The notes under the pieces are model-generated. The model saw nothing but the letters and a program-made list of their open reading frames with translations. It made no database searches and was not told the origin of the DNA. The translations under genes were made by a program, and so were the position numbers. From NCBI GenBank assembly GCA_037952775.1, contig JBANAY010000001.1, positions 2,418,001 through 2,482,000 of the forward strand: a DNA stretch of 64,000 bases. Direction: 5' to 3'. The stretch's first letter is position 1. Every line of letters begins with the position of its first letter. Shown here one piece after another: positions 50,247 through 61,802 of the stretch. This DNA is from Clonostachys chloroleuca (lineage: Eukaryota; Ascomycota; Sordariomycetes; Hypocreales; Bionectriaceae).

Positions 50247-53200
50247 ATGCCACCTTCTTTTCGGAAAATTCGTCCAGAGGTTTGGGAAAGGCACAAAAGA
50301 ACGATCCTTGACCTATGGTTGAATGAGAAACTGCCTCTTAAAGGAAGCAGTGAAAATGGGAGAAATGTGATGCAGGTCATGCAAGACGAGCACGATTTTC
50401 ACGCAACGTAAGTGGAAACTAATTCCTGCTACTATTCTTGTCGGCTAATTGTTGCTAGAGCCTCCCAATTTGAAACAAAAATTAGATTATGGGGTGCTGC
50501 TAAGAATCTAAGAAGACGCGACTGGGAAATTATTCTGCCACTCTATGATGAGCTAGAGAGGCAGGGACATGCTCCTCGGGTACGTGTTGGAGAGCACATC
50601 TTTACCGAGAGTAAGGTCAAGAGAGCTCGTCGAGAGTATTTGAGAGCAGGTCTTGTGACGAATAGGGATAATTCTGGTATGGGAAGATATGCGCTTCTGT
50701 ATGGAGAGATGCTAACAGGTGATTTAATGCAAGCACCCTCCTCCGATCCGATACAGGCACGCCTTTGGAATATAGAAGTCCGACAGGATGATGGCCAGTA
50801 TTTGGAATATTCCAGTACGCGTTTGGATAGTAACTCTCTTGCGGTCACGGATTCCTCAAACATCGGCCAAGGAGATATGCAAAATGATCTCCCTATCACC
50901 AATGGCCACTGGCTGCACATTGAACCTCCTTCGCCACTCGGTATTTTATCTATGAGAAATACACCTGAAATAAAGCCCATGGATTTTCGTTTTCGCTTGA
51001 ACTCACCGGATGATCCCAGCTCTCAAAATCCAGATCAGTTGATCAGTTCTGTTCTTGAGTCATATACACTTCCCTATACACTGGATGTCGATTTTAACGG
51101 GTATGCTCTGTCAAGCGCGTGGGACAACGAGATCGGGAATCCTATCTCATGTATACCCTTTTCAATGAGCCCTCCGAGAATTTGCCTCAGCAACCAGATT
51201 GAGTTAATTCTTCGGAACAGCTTTTCGAGCGTTCAATTACCAAGGCGCAGGTACGACTCTCTATCGATGATAATTGAGCAACTATTCTCTCTGCCTGTAG
51301 CAAATATTTGTGGCCGAGACCTTGCGGCAAGCTCAGCACAGGCTTCTTACGAAAGCATTTCACTACGGGATTTTTCTGGAAGAATCCTCTACTCTATTGC
51401 CAACAACTTTTCTGGTCTTGAAGGCGTCGGTTTTGCCACCATTTTTAGCCTTCTGGAGCTTGTTCCGGGAATAGAGTCTGACTTTCTCGAGTGGCTACGT
51501 TCAGACAACCCCATGGTTTCGAAACCTCTTGCTAAGAATCTCTTTCGCGCCGCTATCGAAGCAGGAAATGAACAAGTAATGGATATTGTACTAAAAACAA
51601 CTGCTGGTAGAATCAACAAGATTGATGTTGATGAAACAATACTTAGCGGCGGGGCCAGGTATTCGCCAATCGCGTTGGCATCTTCTCGATTCCACTTAGG
51701 AATCGTCAAAACTCTTCTCCTTCATGGCGCCAAAGTCGGAATTTCTGACCGGGCCTCTCAGGAAGTGGAAATCAATGTTTGCCCACTCAAGGTCATCATT
51801 AAAATGTGGTTCGACAAGCACCATTCCCCAATGGAGAAACAAGCCATACAAATATTTGAATCAATAGCCATTCACGGAGCGCCAAATGCCCCAGAATTAT
51901 TTGTCCTTATTTTAGGTGCCATACAAAAGACCAATCTTTGGGATATGAGAGCCAAAAAAAACTACAGATTTTCTCAAGAAATGGGCAGCAAACTCATTGA
52001 AATTCTCTTTCAAATAATACCCAAAGAATGTTATCCCGAACTTCTCAACCGTAACATTGGCGAGAAGCCAAAGAAGTTCGCAAAGGTTATCCAGCCTCTT
52101 TTATATAAGATATTGAAAGAATTGGAAAACCGAACTGCGAATAATATCGCCCAAAGCCTTTTGAGCACATATGTTGACAATCAATTCGAGCTTTCATCCT
52201 TGGGAGATCATTCTGAAGTATTGAAAGAAGCGCTTATTCTTACCATTTTAAGAAACAACGCTGAGCTCACAGAGTACCTCTTGGGTCTAATCAAGCCAGA
52301 CGATAGACACCTCACAGCTGCGGTTCACGTAGGGAACCTCGCCTTAATTGACTCTATCTTGGACCATGGCGTTTCTGCTCACGGAAGAATGATGTGTTCC
52401 ATGCATCTGTCTTATGCATCCGCCGACCATCACTGGTGGACCACAGAAACTGGCAAAGAAGAAGTGGATAGAAAATGCACAATTGGCCGTGAATTCTTCG
52501 GCTCCTGCGAACCAACAACGCCGTTGGCCGAAGCCATTCGCCTGGAAAATACCGAGCTCATTCATCAGCTTGAGAACTCTGGGGCACTTGATACACCTTT
52601 ATCTGGAAAAGGGCAACTTCACTTCGAAGCCGCAGCCTTGGCATCATGTGAAGTTGGCAATTTCTCCTATCTCAAACACCTTCTTGATTCAAATCCTCGT
52701 CTCACTTTGAGCAGTTTGTTGGGCCCTATTGAGAATGCAATACGATGCGGGCACTTTGAGGCCGCTTGGGACTTAATAACCCAATATCCAAATGCCGGCA
52801 GCAATGAAGGAATAATGGGTATAGACAAAGCCAGACGAAACCGTATCATGGATATATTCTCTATGATCATACTAAGTAAAGGAGGGCTCGAGTTCCTAGA
52901 ACGAGTTATGGAATATTGGGACTGCTTTAGGTACCACTACTACTTTTCACGCCAGCTAGTGGAAGCTGCACAGATCGGTGATAGGCGTATTATTGAATAC
53001 TTTGTTTACCTGAATCGCAGTTTGTTGTCTCACTGTCATCCATTGGAAAGACCTCTTGATGCTGTGGTCGATAGTCATAGTGTCGAACTTGTGAGACTCT
53101 TCTAGAGTGGGGTGCTCCTCCTCAGGATCTCGAGAGGGCGGTTGCAACAGGAGACGAGGCCATCGTGCGCCTCTTCCTGCGCCACGGGGCAGATCCAGCA

Positions 53201-53947
53201 GATGAAAAGGCATTTTCAGAAGCTGTCAAGAGCAGCAACAAGTCGCTTCTCCCCATCCTTTTTTCGGCATTTTTTTCAAGATATCCGAACGGGACAAGAG
53301 GCTTTGGTAGTTACGTTCTAATTGAGGCTATCGAAATGTTGGAGGAGAACGATACGATCTTTGATACGATAATCCGTCGGACCCTCGAGGCCGGTGCAGA
53401 CCCAGTAGCAACTGATTGGGTACCAGTTAAAGGCGGCAGCGCACTCTTACAGGCCATCATATCGAACAATATACCTATGGTAGAGCTATTACTAGGCAAA
53501 GGAGCCAACATTAATCGACCAGCAAAACAGGGTCTGAAACGCACACCTCTTCAGCAGGCTTGTGAACAGGGAGGCCTTCAGATGGTGAAATATCTCTTGG
53601 ACCGAGGCGCAGATATCCACGCTCCTCCAGCGGTAAATGGTGGCGCAACGGCCCTACAACTTGCCGCTATCCAAGGCAATGTCAATATTGTCAGACTTCT
53701 TCTAGACTCAGGAGCCAAGGTCAACGAGGCGCCTGCTGCTGTCAATGGACGTACAGCCCTCCAAGGGGCAGCTGAGAATGGACGAGTCAGCGTACTTGAT
53801 TTACTACTTGTAGAAGGCAAGGGCATTTGCACATCAACGGATATTGAGAACGCGAGCAAGTATGCAGAGAGAAACGGGCATCGAGGATGTGAGGATATGC
53901 TCAGGCTTGCTCGCTTTAGGATTGGTAGGGAGGCTATTTCGCAATAA
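50247..53947 (+). CDS. Clr5-domain ankyrin-repeat protein with apparent -1 frameshift
   Basis: Exon 1 (50247-50407) and exon 2 (from 50459) are joined by a 51-bp intron. The full reading, with one base added, is about 1216 residues. The N-terminus (MPPSFRKIRPEVWERHKRTI, LDLWLNEKLPLKGSSENGRNVM, HDFHATASQFETKIRLWGAAKN) is a textbook Clr5 domain, a fungal module often fused to ankyrin or TPR arrays. The middle is long and divergent. From about residue 640 on, ankyrin-like helices appear. The last 250 residues hold clear repeats (GSALLQAIISNNIPMVELLL, TPLQQACEQGGLQMVKYLLD, TALQLAAIQGNVNIVRLLLD). The frame stops at TAG 53103-53105 after SVELVRLF, but the next frame continues at once as LLEWGAPPQDLERAVATGDE, so one base seems missing at about 53097-53102. 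The protein is probably intracellular, with signalling or recognition roles suspected but not proven for the family. Confidence 0.8.
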
Positions 53948-54932
53948 TGTCTGCCGTGTCTGGTTCACTATCGGGGATTTCTTATTTATACTATTGACAG
54001 TAACCTTGAGTCCAAACTCAGAATCCTAGCCACAACCCTATCGAGGGCGCAGGTTGCTGAAGTCCATGCTATTGAACTCCAGTAGTAGCCACATTTGTTA
54101 CCAGCAGTCACGTTAGAAATGACTTTGGGATTGAAAGGAGTTATGCTGAAACTTATTCACCTGCTCAACCCGGTATGCTTGTTGCTAACATATTAAGTAT
54201 GTTGTACGAAGTGAAATTCACACCAATACTCTGCATGTTAGCTCTCGCTTATAATAGTATCAATGGAAGGAGTGAAAAGACGTAGGCTTGATTTTTGGTG
54301 CGATGGTTCGTTAATGCATTTTCACGTCCACAAGTTTCTCGAGGTCAGCCTCGCCTCATTCGTGTATGAGCAGCACTTTACTGATGCCGTTCAGTATCAA
54401 AAGCTAAACAATAGATTCGACCAATACTGTATTATACTCTCGCATTGGTATTGAGAAGAATGAGTTGCTTATTCGTTGATTACTGGGTGGTAGAGCACAC
54501 AGCAGGTTATGCACCGTCCTTCTCATTGTAATCAAATGAACCAGTTCTCTCAGCCAGATTAAATGCCATTTATCCTCAGCCAAAGTATAGCGAGCATCTG
54601 CAACCTTGAATGAAATCACAAAACGAAAACAATATCTTATAATGGAGGTTATTGATACTTCTTTTCAAAATCTAACCAAGAACGCTCTATTCAAAACTCA
54701 AGGCCCATTCGGTCTGCGCTCCCAATGCCAATGCAAACAACACATTCTCTGCCAGCCATCGTCGTAATCGCCAAAGTTCTTTGTTCTCGTATAATCATAT
54801 TCACATCAGGACCGCTCAATATGCACGTCTAGACAACTCCAGACACCAGCCTGAATTCGACAAAAGTTCAGCTCAACGAGCAAATGCACTAGTGAGAGTC
54901 ACCCAGCCCAAAAAAAAAATCAGTCTTTAGAA
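53948..54932. other. intergenic, 1.0 kb, no feature seen
   Basis: AT-rich sequence between the 3' ends of the Clr5-ankyrin gene (+) and the F-box-like gene (-). No supported gene, repeat or RNA. Confidence 0.6.
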
Positions 54933-56100
54933 CTACTCATAGTTGGCCATCTGAATATCACTGGGACCGGGACGTTCCTTCAAAGAAGGAGGGTTCTCGA
55001 ACGCCTTAGGAGCCCCGATCATGGCCCCGACTCGCTTGTAGACTTCGGTACGGAGCCCCCCAATCTTACGGATGTCCTCGCCCCCCAGGCGGCTGAGCAG
55101 CATGTGGTGCAGGGTCGTCCTGAGCCCGTCGAGGTGCCACACGTCGGCACGGGTTGGATCCTCGTGGGGCCGGAGGACCATGTCATCACGGATCTGATCG
55201 CGAATCGCACGGTCGTGCTTCCATCGGCCGCCGCTGCCGCGGAACTCATTGAACATGGCCCAGCTGCCGTGACGGAGCACCGCCTCCTGGAACACGTGCT
55301 CTTCCTTGAAGTAGTCGAGATCCATGGTGGGCACGCGTGTCTTCTGGTGGCGGCACTCGGCGAGGTATGTGCCGAGGAAGTAGAGTTCGATGAGCTAGCC
55401 GAGGGGCAGACTCTGGAGGTACTCCATCTGTAGCTCGAGCGTGCGATTTAACGTGAGCCAGCGCACCAGCTGGGGCCCCTCTGGGATGCCGCTATACCAG
55501 CACGATATCTCGTCCATTTCAGACATGGCCCGCCCCTTCATGTCGACCAGGATGTCACAGCGGGTCATGGCTCTCTTGAGAAGAGCCTGAAGAAGACTCC
55601 GTGAGTTTGTGTTTGGCAAGGCTGGCCAACTATGGGGTATTCCATCAAGGGATTTTTTTATGGGGAGGGAGGGAACTCTGAGCAAGACCTCGATATTATG
55701 TTTACGCCTCTGAAGCTCCTTAACACCTATAAAGGTGCTCATGTGGGCTAGTGCCGGCTTCGCTTGTGGGTAGTCTTGTCTCCCCGACTTTTTGGCCGCC
55801 TTTATTTGATCGACAGAGGCCTTCTCGAGGGCGCTGAGGTCGTATCTCAGGATGAAAGGGAAGCGTTCTTCATCGAGGGCGGCCAGGGTAGACATCCGGT
55901 GAATCCTTTTTACGTTGAATCTTTCAAAAGTTTGAACAAGGTGTCTAAATCCCTTATCCAAAGATGTTAGTCAAGAACTTCAACACTAGCCAGTCAGTGT
56001 GTTTACTTACAGGCACCTTCTTCAGGGTCAAGATTGTCTCCAGGTCGCAGAGCTCGACGATGCGGAGAAGAATATCGTTACAAAGATGTGGGATAGCCAT
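54933..56100 (-). pseudogene. F-box-like protein gene with an in-frame stop
   Basis: Exon 1 (56100-56011) and exon 2 (55952-54933) are joined by a 58-bp intron with GACTAAC. The whole reading frame is 369 codons before the terminal stop, interrupted only by one TAG at 55397-55395 (codon about 216). The start codes MAIPHLCNDILLRIVELCDL, which resembles a minimal F-box, then helical sequence, then the HxDPTRADVWHLDGLRTTLH region and a C-terminal RPGPSDIQMANYE. The frame is the same on both sides of the TAG and protein-like throughout. The stop is therefore best read as a point mutation, for example CAG to TAG (a C-to-T change). An F-box protein would recruit targets to an SCF ubiquitin ligase. 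The family beyond the F-box is not recognised. A truncated 215-residue product is the alternative. Confidence 0.6.
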
Positions 56101-57219
56101 TATGATGAGAAGGGGTAGGAGAAATTAGATGGATCGGATTGGTTATGAGAGTAAGAGGAGGTGAATGTGGTGTCCAAGCAACCAGAATTTGAAGTGTTAT
56201 GCGGAGTAGGCTGTAAAAAGATGGTGATCTGGTCTCTTCAGAGAAAGCTGTAGGCTTGCAATGATAAATGTTCAGAACCAGGCGTGCTGTGCAATAATAT
56301 GGGTTAACAGAGTATCAAGATATGAAGAAAAATTCCGATGAAAGGGGTGTAGGAGGGAAATTTATTGATGAAACCCAAGGTTTGACCCAGTTCAAAACCA
56401 AGCGTACTGTACGAGGTCATGGGTTGAGAGAGTATGAAGAAGGAAAAAAAGGAAGATATCCGTTGAGAAGGGGAACAAAGGGGGGATTTTATAAACGAAA
56501 AACGAGGCTTAATCAATGCACAATGTGGTGACGATTCGAAATACTCACAATGCAACCTTTTGAACTTGGCGCGTTTCCAGTTCATCCAATTGATGCCTCA
56601 AGGTCAGTGATTCAGAACCGGCGCCAATTGACTGGGATACGCTTAAACCAACAATAGGTTTGTTGTAAGAACAATGGGCATACAACAAGTTGACCCAGGA
56701 GAGAGGCTATAGGTCCCGTGATAGTGATTCAAGGAAACGTACCAATAAGGGCAAAGAAGCCCTTGCCCTGAGACGCCCGAGCATCAGAGATTTCGGAAGT
56801 CTTCATGGATCAAGTAAAAGTCATTTTTCAAAACCTAAGAACGCCTGCAAACCCCGTGATGGTCATGATACTACACCGTAGGGGCTATGATCCCTACGCA
56901 GCCAAGGTAATACAAGTCATATCAAGACTGAACCCGAAATACTGCCCATTACTTTCCTGTTAATACAACCTCAGGACCCAACCATACAATCATTAAAATT
57001 AAAATCTTGCTGTATGTATACAGGCAGACCAGGCCGTCGGCGAGAACGAGATCACCTGATCCATTCATTTCATCCCATCGTCCTCGACAAGCGGGAGGCC
57101 GTGAAAGGAATGTGAAGCAACAAAGACTTCCTGACCTGGGATCAAAATGCGGGACCAGGTACGCCCCGTGTGCTCGACTACTTTAAGAAGAACGGATTTT
57201 AGTCTTATCTTTGTCCTCG
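56101..57219. other. intergenic, 1.1 kb, with imperfect tandem repeats
   Basis: Promoter side of the F-box-like gene and 3' flank of the glutaredoxin gene. It contains the degenerate repeats at 56270-56512 and no supported coding frame. Confidence 0.55.
56270..56512 (+). repeat. degenerate ~120-bp tandem duplication
   Basis: Two adjacent units (about 56273-56388 and 56392-56512) align along their length. Both start AACCARGCGTRCTGT, continue with ATGGGTT...AGAGAGTAT/CAGAGTAT...GAAGAA, then RGGGGT/AACAAAGGGGGGATTT and GAAAMRGAGGYTT. Many differences are G/A or C/T. A short third trace (TTCAGAACCGGCG) occurs at about 56609. The lineage could be a duplicated promoter segment or decayed repeat. 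Confidence 0.55.
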
Positions 57220-58137
57220 TTATTCTCCGGCAGTGAATCGCTCCGTCATTGTGACACGGTTGCTGCCGAGGGTGACAATCTTGCTGATGAGCTGGTCCTT
57301 ACTGTCCAGGGCAACAATGTCGTCGGCACCTCCAATGCTCTTCCCGTTAATCATGATGTTAGGAACCGTCCTGCGCCCTGTCAACGTCTCAAGGGCATCC
57401 TGCAGGTCTGGCCCAAGAGGGTGTTCGTCCAACTCGACTACGTAGGGAGTAGGGGTGATGGAATATTTCTCGAGAAGGAGACCCTTGGCGCGTTTAGAGA
57501 AGGGGCAATAAGTCTTGGAGAAAATGATGACTAGAATAATCCAACGTTAGTCAACTGCCTGTCACAACTTCGGTGAAGCCCGAAAAGATTCTTCAAAAAG
57601 AAAATCAAACATACCCGGTCCCTTCTTCAGGATTGAGTTTAGTTCAGCCTCGGCATCGTCTTCCTTTGTTGGCTTGGAAGTAGTCTTCTTCTTCGACCCC
57701 AGCTCCTCGTCGTCCTCACTCAGAGCCTTCTTGTCCTGCCCCTCGGCCGAGCTTCCAACGCCAACAACGTCACTAGGAGGGTCCGGGCGGAGAGGGGCTT
57801 TGTTGTTTGCCTTCTCCTTAGCCTTCTGTTCTGCCGCCTTGAGGCGCTCCTGCATCTTGAGCGACGATTCTCGGTCGTCCGCGTCGACGTCGCCGTCGCC
57901 ATCCCTGTCCGCGGGAATGTGTCCGGCCTTGGTCCCCGTCTTCGTGTCGATCACTGTCTTCCCTCCCGACGTGTCCTTCTCCTTGTTTTCCATGGCATTG
58001 ACGGTCTTGTCGTAGAAGCTTACGGCACCTCTGCGGTCGCGTGCCGAGCCCTCAACCTTGGAGGTGTAGTATAAGAAGAAGACAGTCAGGACCAGGGCGG
58101 CCAGGCCGACGAGCCTAATTCGGCGTGGCGAGGGCAT
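57220..58137 (-). CDS. membrane-anchored monothiol glutaredoxin (GRX6/GRX7 type)
   Basis: Exons 58137-57615 and 57530-57220, with an 84-bp intron, give 277 residues. The N-terminus MPSPRRIRLVGLAALVLTVF forms a short cytosolic end and a single membrane anchor. A long, charged, Lys/Asp-rich stalk follows (about 30-170). The glutaredoxin fold starts at exon 2: VIIFSKTYCPFSKRAKGLLL, with active site C-P-F-S (one cysteine). RRTVPNIMINGKSIGG (the TVP cis-Pro loop and GG glutathione site) comes later. A single-Cys active site, an N-terminal anchor and a long stalk match the early-secretory-pathway Grx6 and Grx7 of yeast (CSYS/CPYS). It should face the ER/Golgi lumen and handle glutathione mixed disulfides. 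Its neighbour SIL1 also works in the ER, though linkage is probably incidental. Confidence 0.88.
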
Positions 58138-60220
58138 TATGGGCGCTGATTGTGTGGTCGGGGGGCGGCCTCGAGGCGTATCAAGATCTGGGGAGTCTGC
58201 GTCCTCGAGACGAAAGGGGGAGGCGTCGGCCGTTTCTGGGGAGCTGGATATCGAGCGCCTTAGCTTCGAGTTAATCGCCCAGGAGATGGTGGGGCGAGGG
58301 AGAATAGGGTTGAGACAGCTGGGACGCAGGACCCCTATCAGCGCTCGGTTGGCACGGGTGGGAGAGAGGCGGCTCGATACAGTCGATAAGATAGAGTCGG
58401 ATATCGATGAACGGAGCGGGAGAGTCTGGCTGGGAAGTGGCAGCTCCAGCTCGTATATCTTATTAGCAGATGTTCATGTGCATTAGATTCGATGTGCCAG
58501 GGATGGTGCAGTGGAGCGACATTGATGGCATGGGGGCAGCCACTGTGGGAGGTTGCAGCCGGTGTCTCCAGCAGAGTGGCCTCCCCGCCCAAGTGCAATA
58601 GCGCCATGCAATAGCGCCAGGCACTAGCGGACTCTGGTCGCTGGCAGGGGCCTGGGCAGGGGTCGAGATGCCGAAAGAGCCCTACAGAGATCACTAAGGC
58701 AAGGGACAGTCAATTGCAATTGCCATCATTGATGAAAAAAAGTACATAGCAACGTTTTTGCGGTTGACAAACGAAGCTTGCTTTAAAAATAAAGTCATTT
58801 AGCATGAAATTAGCAGATCTGGCCGTCATTATACCTGCTTCAACCCTCCCATCAGTTTCAAAACCATTCATCTTCCCATGCTCGGTCTTGCCCGTCTCCA
58901 GAAGCTGCACAAGTCAACAACTTGGTTGGCAGTTGTGTCTAATGAAAACATGTGTGGTCGGAGTACACAAATTGGCTTGTAGACTGAGCATGACACCTCT
59001 CCCAAATGCTACCACTTCAAACTCCGCCATTTCATTGCAAGCATCCAAGAATTCCGGTATTCCTCTCACACAAGTGATCCCCGCAACATAAACAAAAGCA
59101 TCATTCTAGCTCCAAAGTCAAAGACATCATTGGTGGTGTTGCAGATGATGAGGCTGGTGGTGAATGTGATTGTGTTGGTGCTGCATTGCTGGCGCCGCTC
59201 GCACACTCAGGACAAGGCAAGCTGTAATCATAAAGAGAGTGTTAAACATAGGTGCCATCTTGAACGATTGGTTGTTATGTACAGTATGGGAGGCTCTGGG
59301 TATTCATGTCTTCTTTTTACACTAGGTACGCCGCTTGGTTGGGACTGTCGTTGATATATCTGCCTGTAGGCAAAGACCAGCCTCACATGAGTATGGTAAA
59401 CTCAGGCGTGGTTTGGGGCCTTAAGCTACTGGCGGGTGCTGTCTTACTCCCCAAGCCCCCCGAAGTATGAACATGATGCCAACCTCCATCGGACTGCGCG
59501 AATTCGCCTCCATCGTCCTCGTGATCACCTAGTTTATTTGACCCCATAAAGGAAGAAAGTAAATCTCACAAGGGCCTTCACATGATGGCTGTGGGCCCTT
59601 CCCGTGGAGCAGCTTCACAGGGCACGGGTCTCTTTGGGGAATTCCAGCCAATTAGGAGAGGCCATGCAACCATCTCTGGGCGATACATTAGCTCGCTTTA
59701 AGATACTTTTACCTTCCCATTATTTATGGGCTAGGGAAGTACTTTATTCAAACTAGAAGTACCTTAGGCTCTAGCTGTTTTTACAGACTTGAAGCCAGCT
59801 TGGCTTCTGGCTGTTAGTTAGTTTCTATTTCTATTCAGACGACTCATAGCCATAGAATCATCCAGACGGATTTATGTGTCCTCTTCACGATTCTTCTCAA
59901 CTGATTTCCAATAGCGAATACAAATACTAGTTTGTCTTCGCGTGGTCCTTTCCCTTCCATTATCCTCCATTATCCAACTACTTGTCTTTTTTTTTCTCTC
60001 ACACATCCCAGCCACATTTGCCTCCCTTGAGTTCTCTACCAAATTTTCATGATACCCCAGAGAACTCAGCTGCATGGTTACCTTTTTGTCCATTCCATTC
60101 CAGCCAATTCTGCACACCATCAACGACATTCACTCTTTCACTCCTCTACCCTCCGCCATTAATTGCGACGTCATTGGCAGTAAAAGAGGGTCTCACATCT
60201 CACAGCAGAGACCAGCCACA
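58138..60220. other. intergenic, 2.1 kb, divergent promoters
   Basis: Lies between the glutaredoxin start (-) and SIL1 start (+). No gene is supported. A short direct repeat GCAATAGCGCCA occurs twice at about 58596-58619. A CCAAT box overlapping an ACGT core sits at 60166-60177 (see separate entry). Open frames near 58139-58486 and 58804-59091 have no recognisable domain. Confidence 0.55.
60166..60177 (-). promoter_or_regulatory. overlapping CCAAT / TGACGT element upstream of SIL1
   Basis: On the minus strand the sequence reads CCAATGACGTCG, 44 bp before the SIL1 start codon. It joins a CCAAT box to a bZIP-type TGACGT core. SIL1 is a known unfolded-protein-response target in other fungi, where Hac1/HacA binds ACGT-core sites, so a regulatory role is plausible. 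It may lie inside the transcribed leader. It is a single match found by eye. Confidence 0.3.
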
Positions 60221-61495
60221 ATGCGTTCCTCGCATGCTCGAACGGGTCGCATTTGGCTATTCACATTATTTCTCATCGTATTTTCCGCTCTGGTTGTCGC
60301 CTCAGAGCCACAGCCCTCACCAGTCGCAGATGAGGACTTGATATGTCACACATCCAACCCAGACGAGTGTTATCCTCGCATATTCCAGCCTACGGATGAG
60401 TTCCAGATTGTCCACCCCGACCAGCACTTGCCGGAAGGCCTGCATGTAAGGTTGGACATCACAACTGGAAAGAAGGAGGCCAAGATCAACGTTCCAGATG
60501 AGGTCAATCCGGCACTCGAGGGCCTGCCGGTTGATCAGGCCGTCATGGTCGTTGATGCCCCCGCCTCGGAGGAGCCGGACACCCCACCAATCCCAAGAGA
60601 CGCCCCGGAATATGACATCCTTGGAAAGGTCAGGGAGCCAAAGCCATCAGCCGGGTCAAACCAGGAGGCTGTCTCGTTCTACGACAACCTGAAAATTTTG
60701 AAGAGCTCAGAGGCTGCCACCAGCCCAGATGTCAAGGTTGACAAGGCCCTCGAGGCGTTGGAGGACATCTCTCACGACATCTACTACGGTCTCAAGATCG
60801 CCGAGGACACCGAAGCCGTCAACTCGCTCCTCTGCCTCATGACCCGGCCAGGAGGCAGCGATGCGGCCGACCAGAGCCTGCCACCTCGCGACCAGCAAGC
60901 CGCCTCTGTTCTGGCCGGAACTCTATCCAACAACCCCAAGGCTCTTCAGCAAGTAGCAGGATCCTGGTCGATTATGCTGAACAGCCCTTGCCCTGACACA
61001 AAAGGCTCCTTGGGAGATGCGTTCTACGGGAACGCCCTGGTGGCTTCTGGGGACCTGACAAGCAGCTCCGAGAGGCGCACCGCCGCATCTCGCATCAGAG
61101 CCAAGGTCGGGGTCATCAACGGCCTCATCAAAGACGACGGCATCAGGGCCGAGTTCCTCAAGAACGGTGGCATGAGCAAGCTCCTAAGGGTCCTAATTCC
61201 CGAGCAGGCTGAATGGGCGGGCGCCCAGCGAAAGGTCGGCCAGCTGGCCCTTGACAACTTCTTGGACGAAGACATGGGCGCCATCCTCGGCCAGTGGCCA
61301 ACCTCCTCCAAGTTGGGCGATAAGCAGTGCCAGGGCGGTAAAGAATCGGGCTCCGAGGGGTGCTGGGATTACCACGTGGCGAGAATCAAGAAGAGCAACG
61401 GCAAAGACAAGGAGCATTGGAGCCATGATTTGAACACTAGGCTGGGGAAGGCGAGAAATTCTCAGCCAAAGGCTAAGAATAATAGAGAGCTGTAG
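60221..61495 (+). CDS. SIL1: ER nucleotide exchange factor SIL1 (SLS1)
   Basis: A 424-residue single-exon protein. The start at 60221 is chosen because it opens a signal peptide (MRSSHARTGRIWLFTLFLIV, cleavage near VVASEP). The frame stays open upstream to an ATG at 60074, but that would bury the signal. After the signal come DLICHTSNPDECYPRIFQPT, a conserved N-terminal Cys pair, and the armadillo-like helical body typical of SIL1 (about 125-400: LKILKSSEAATSPDVKVDKAL, ALEDISHDIYYGLKIAEDTE, LIKDDGIRAEFLKNGGMSKL). It releases ADP from the ER Hsp70 Kar2/BiP. The C-terminus is NREL, a weak variant of H/KDEL-type ER retrieval signals. The ER location fits the glutaredoxin next door. Confidence 0.93.
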   Translation: MRSSHARTGRIWLFTLFLIVFSALVVASEPQPSPVADEDLICHTSNPDECYPRIFQPTDEFQIVHPDQHLPEGLHVRLDITTGKKEAKINVPDEVNPALEGLPVDQAVMVVDAPASEEPDTPPIPRDAPEYDILGKVREPKPSAGSNQEAVSFYDNLKILKSSEAATSPDVKVDKALEALEDISHDIYYGLKIAEDTEAVNSLLCLMTRPGGSDAADQSLPPRDQQAASVLAGTLSNNPKALQQVAGSWSIMLNSPCPDTKGSLGDAFYGNALVASGDLTSSSERRTAASRIRAKVGVINGLIKDDGIRAEFLKNGGMSKLLRVLIPEQAEWAGAQRKVGQLALDNFLDEDMGAILGQWPTSSKLGDKQCQGGKESGSEGCWDYHVARIKKSNGKDKEHWSHDLNTRLGKARNSQPKAKNNREL

Positions 61496-61802
61496 ATAGA
61501 TATACAACATTAGAGCCAGTCAAATTTAATGAACATGCAAATGTCTTCACGTTTTCACTATGCACAGAAAGAAAAAGAAAGACATACTCATAATTGACTG
61601 ACTTTGTATGTTTAATATTGCATTTAAGGTTTCCCACTTAGATACCTAAACTGGTGGTTTTGCCTGTTTTATTTTCTCCTGTATCGGAAGCGACATCACC
61701 AACGACAAACCAGTTCCATGATCGTACCCACACCAAGAAATAAAATAGACACAACCTCTCAACAAGAAACGCAAAAACCAACAACCCAAATTCTCATCCA
61801 AA

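Noticed and set aside
53091..53105. A GT...AG mini-intron (GTGAGACTCTTCTAG) that would join the Clr5-ankyrin frames.
   Set aside because: Fifteen bases is far too short for a spliceosomal intron, and the ankyrin helix would lose residues.
60074..60220. A longer N-terminus for SIL1.
   Set aside because: It would place 49 residues before the hydrophobic signal peptide, which must be N-terminal for ER entry.
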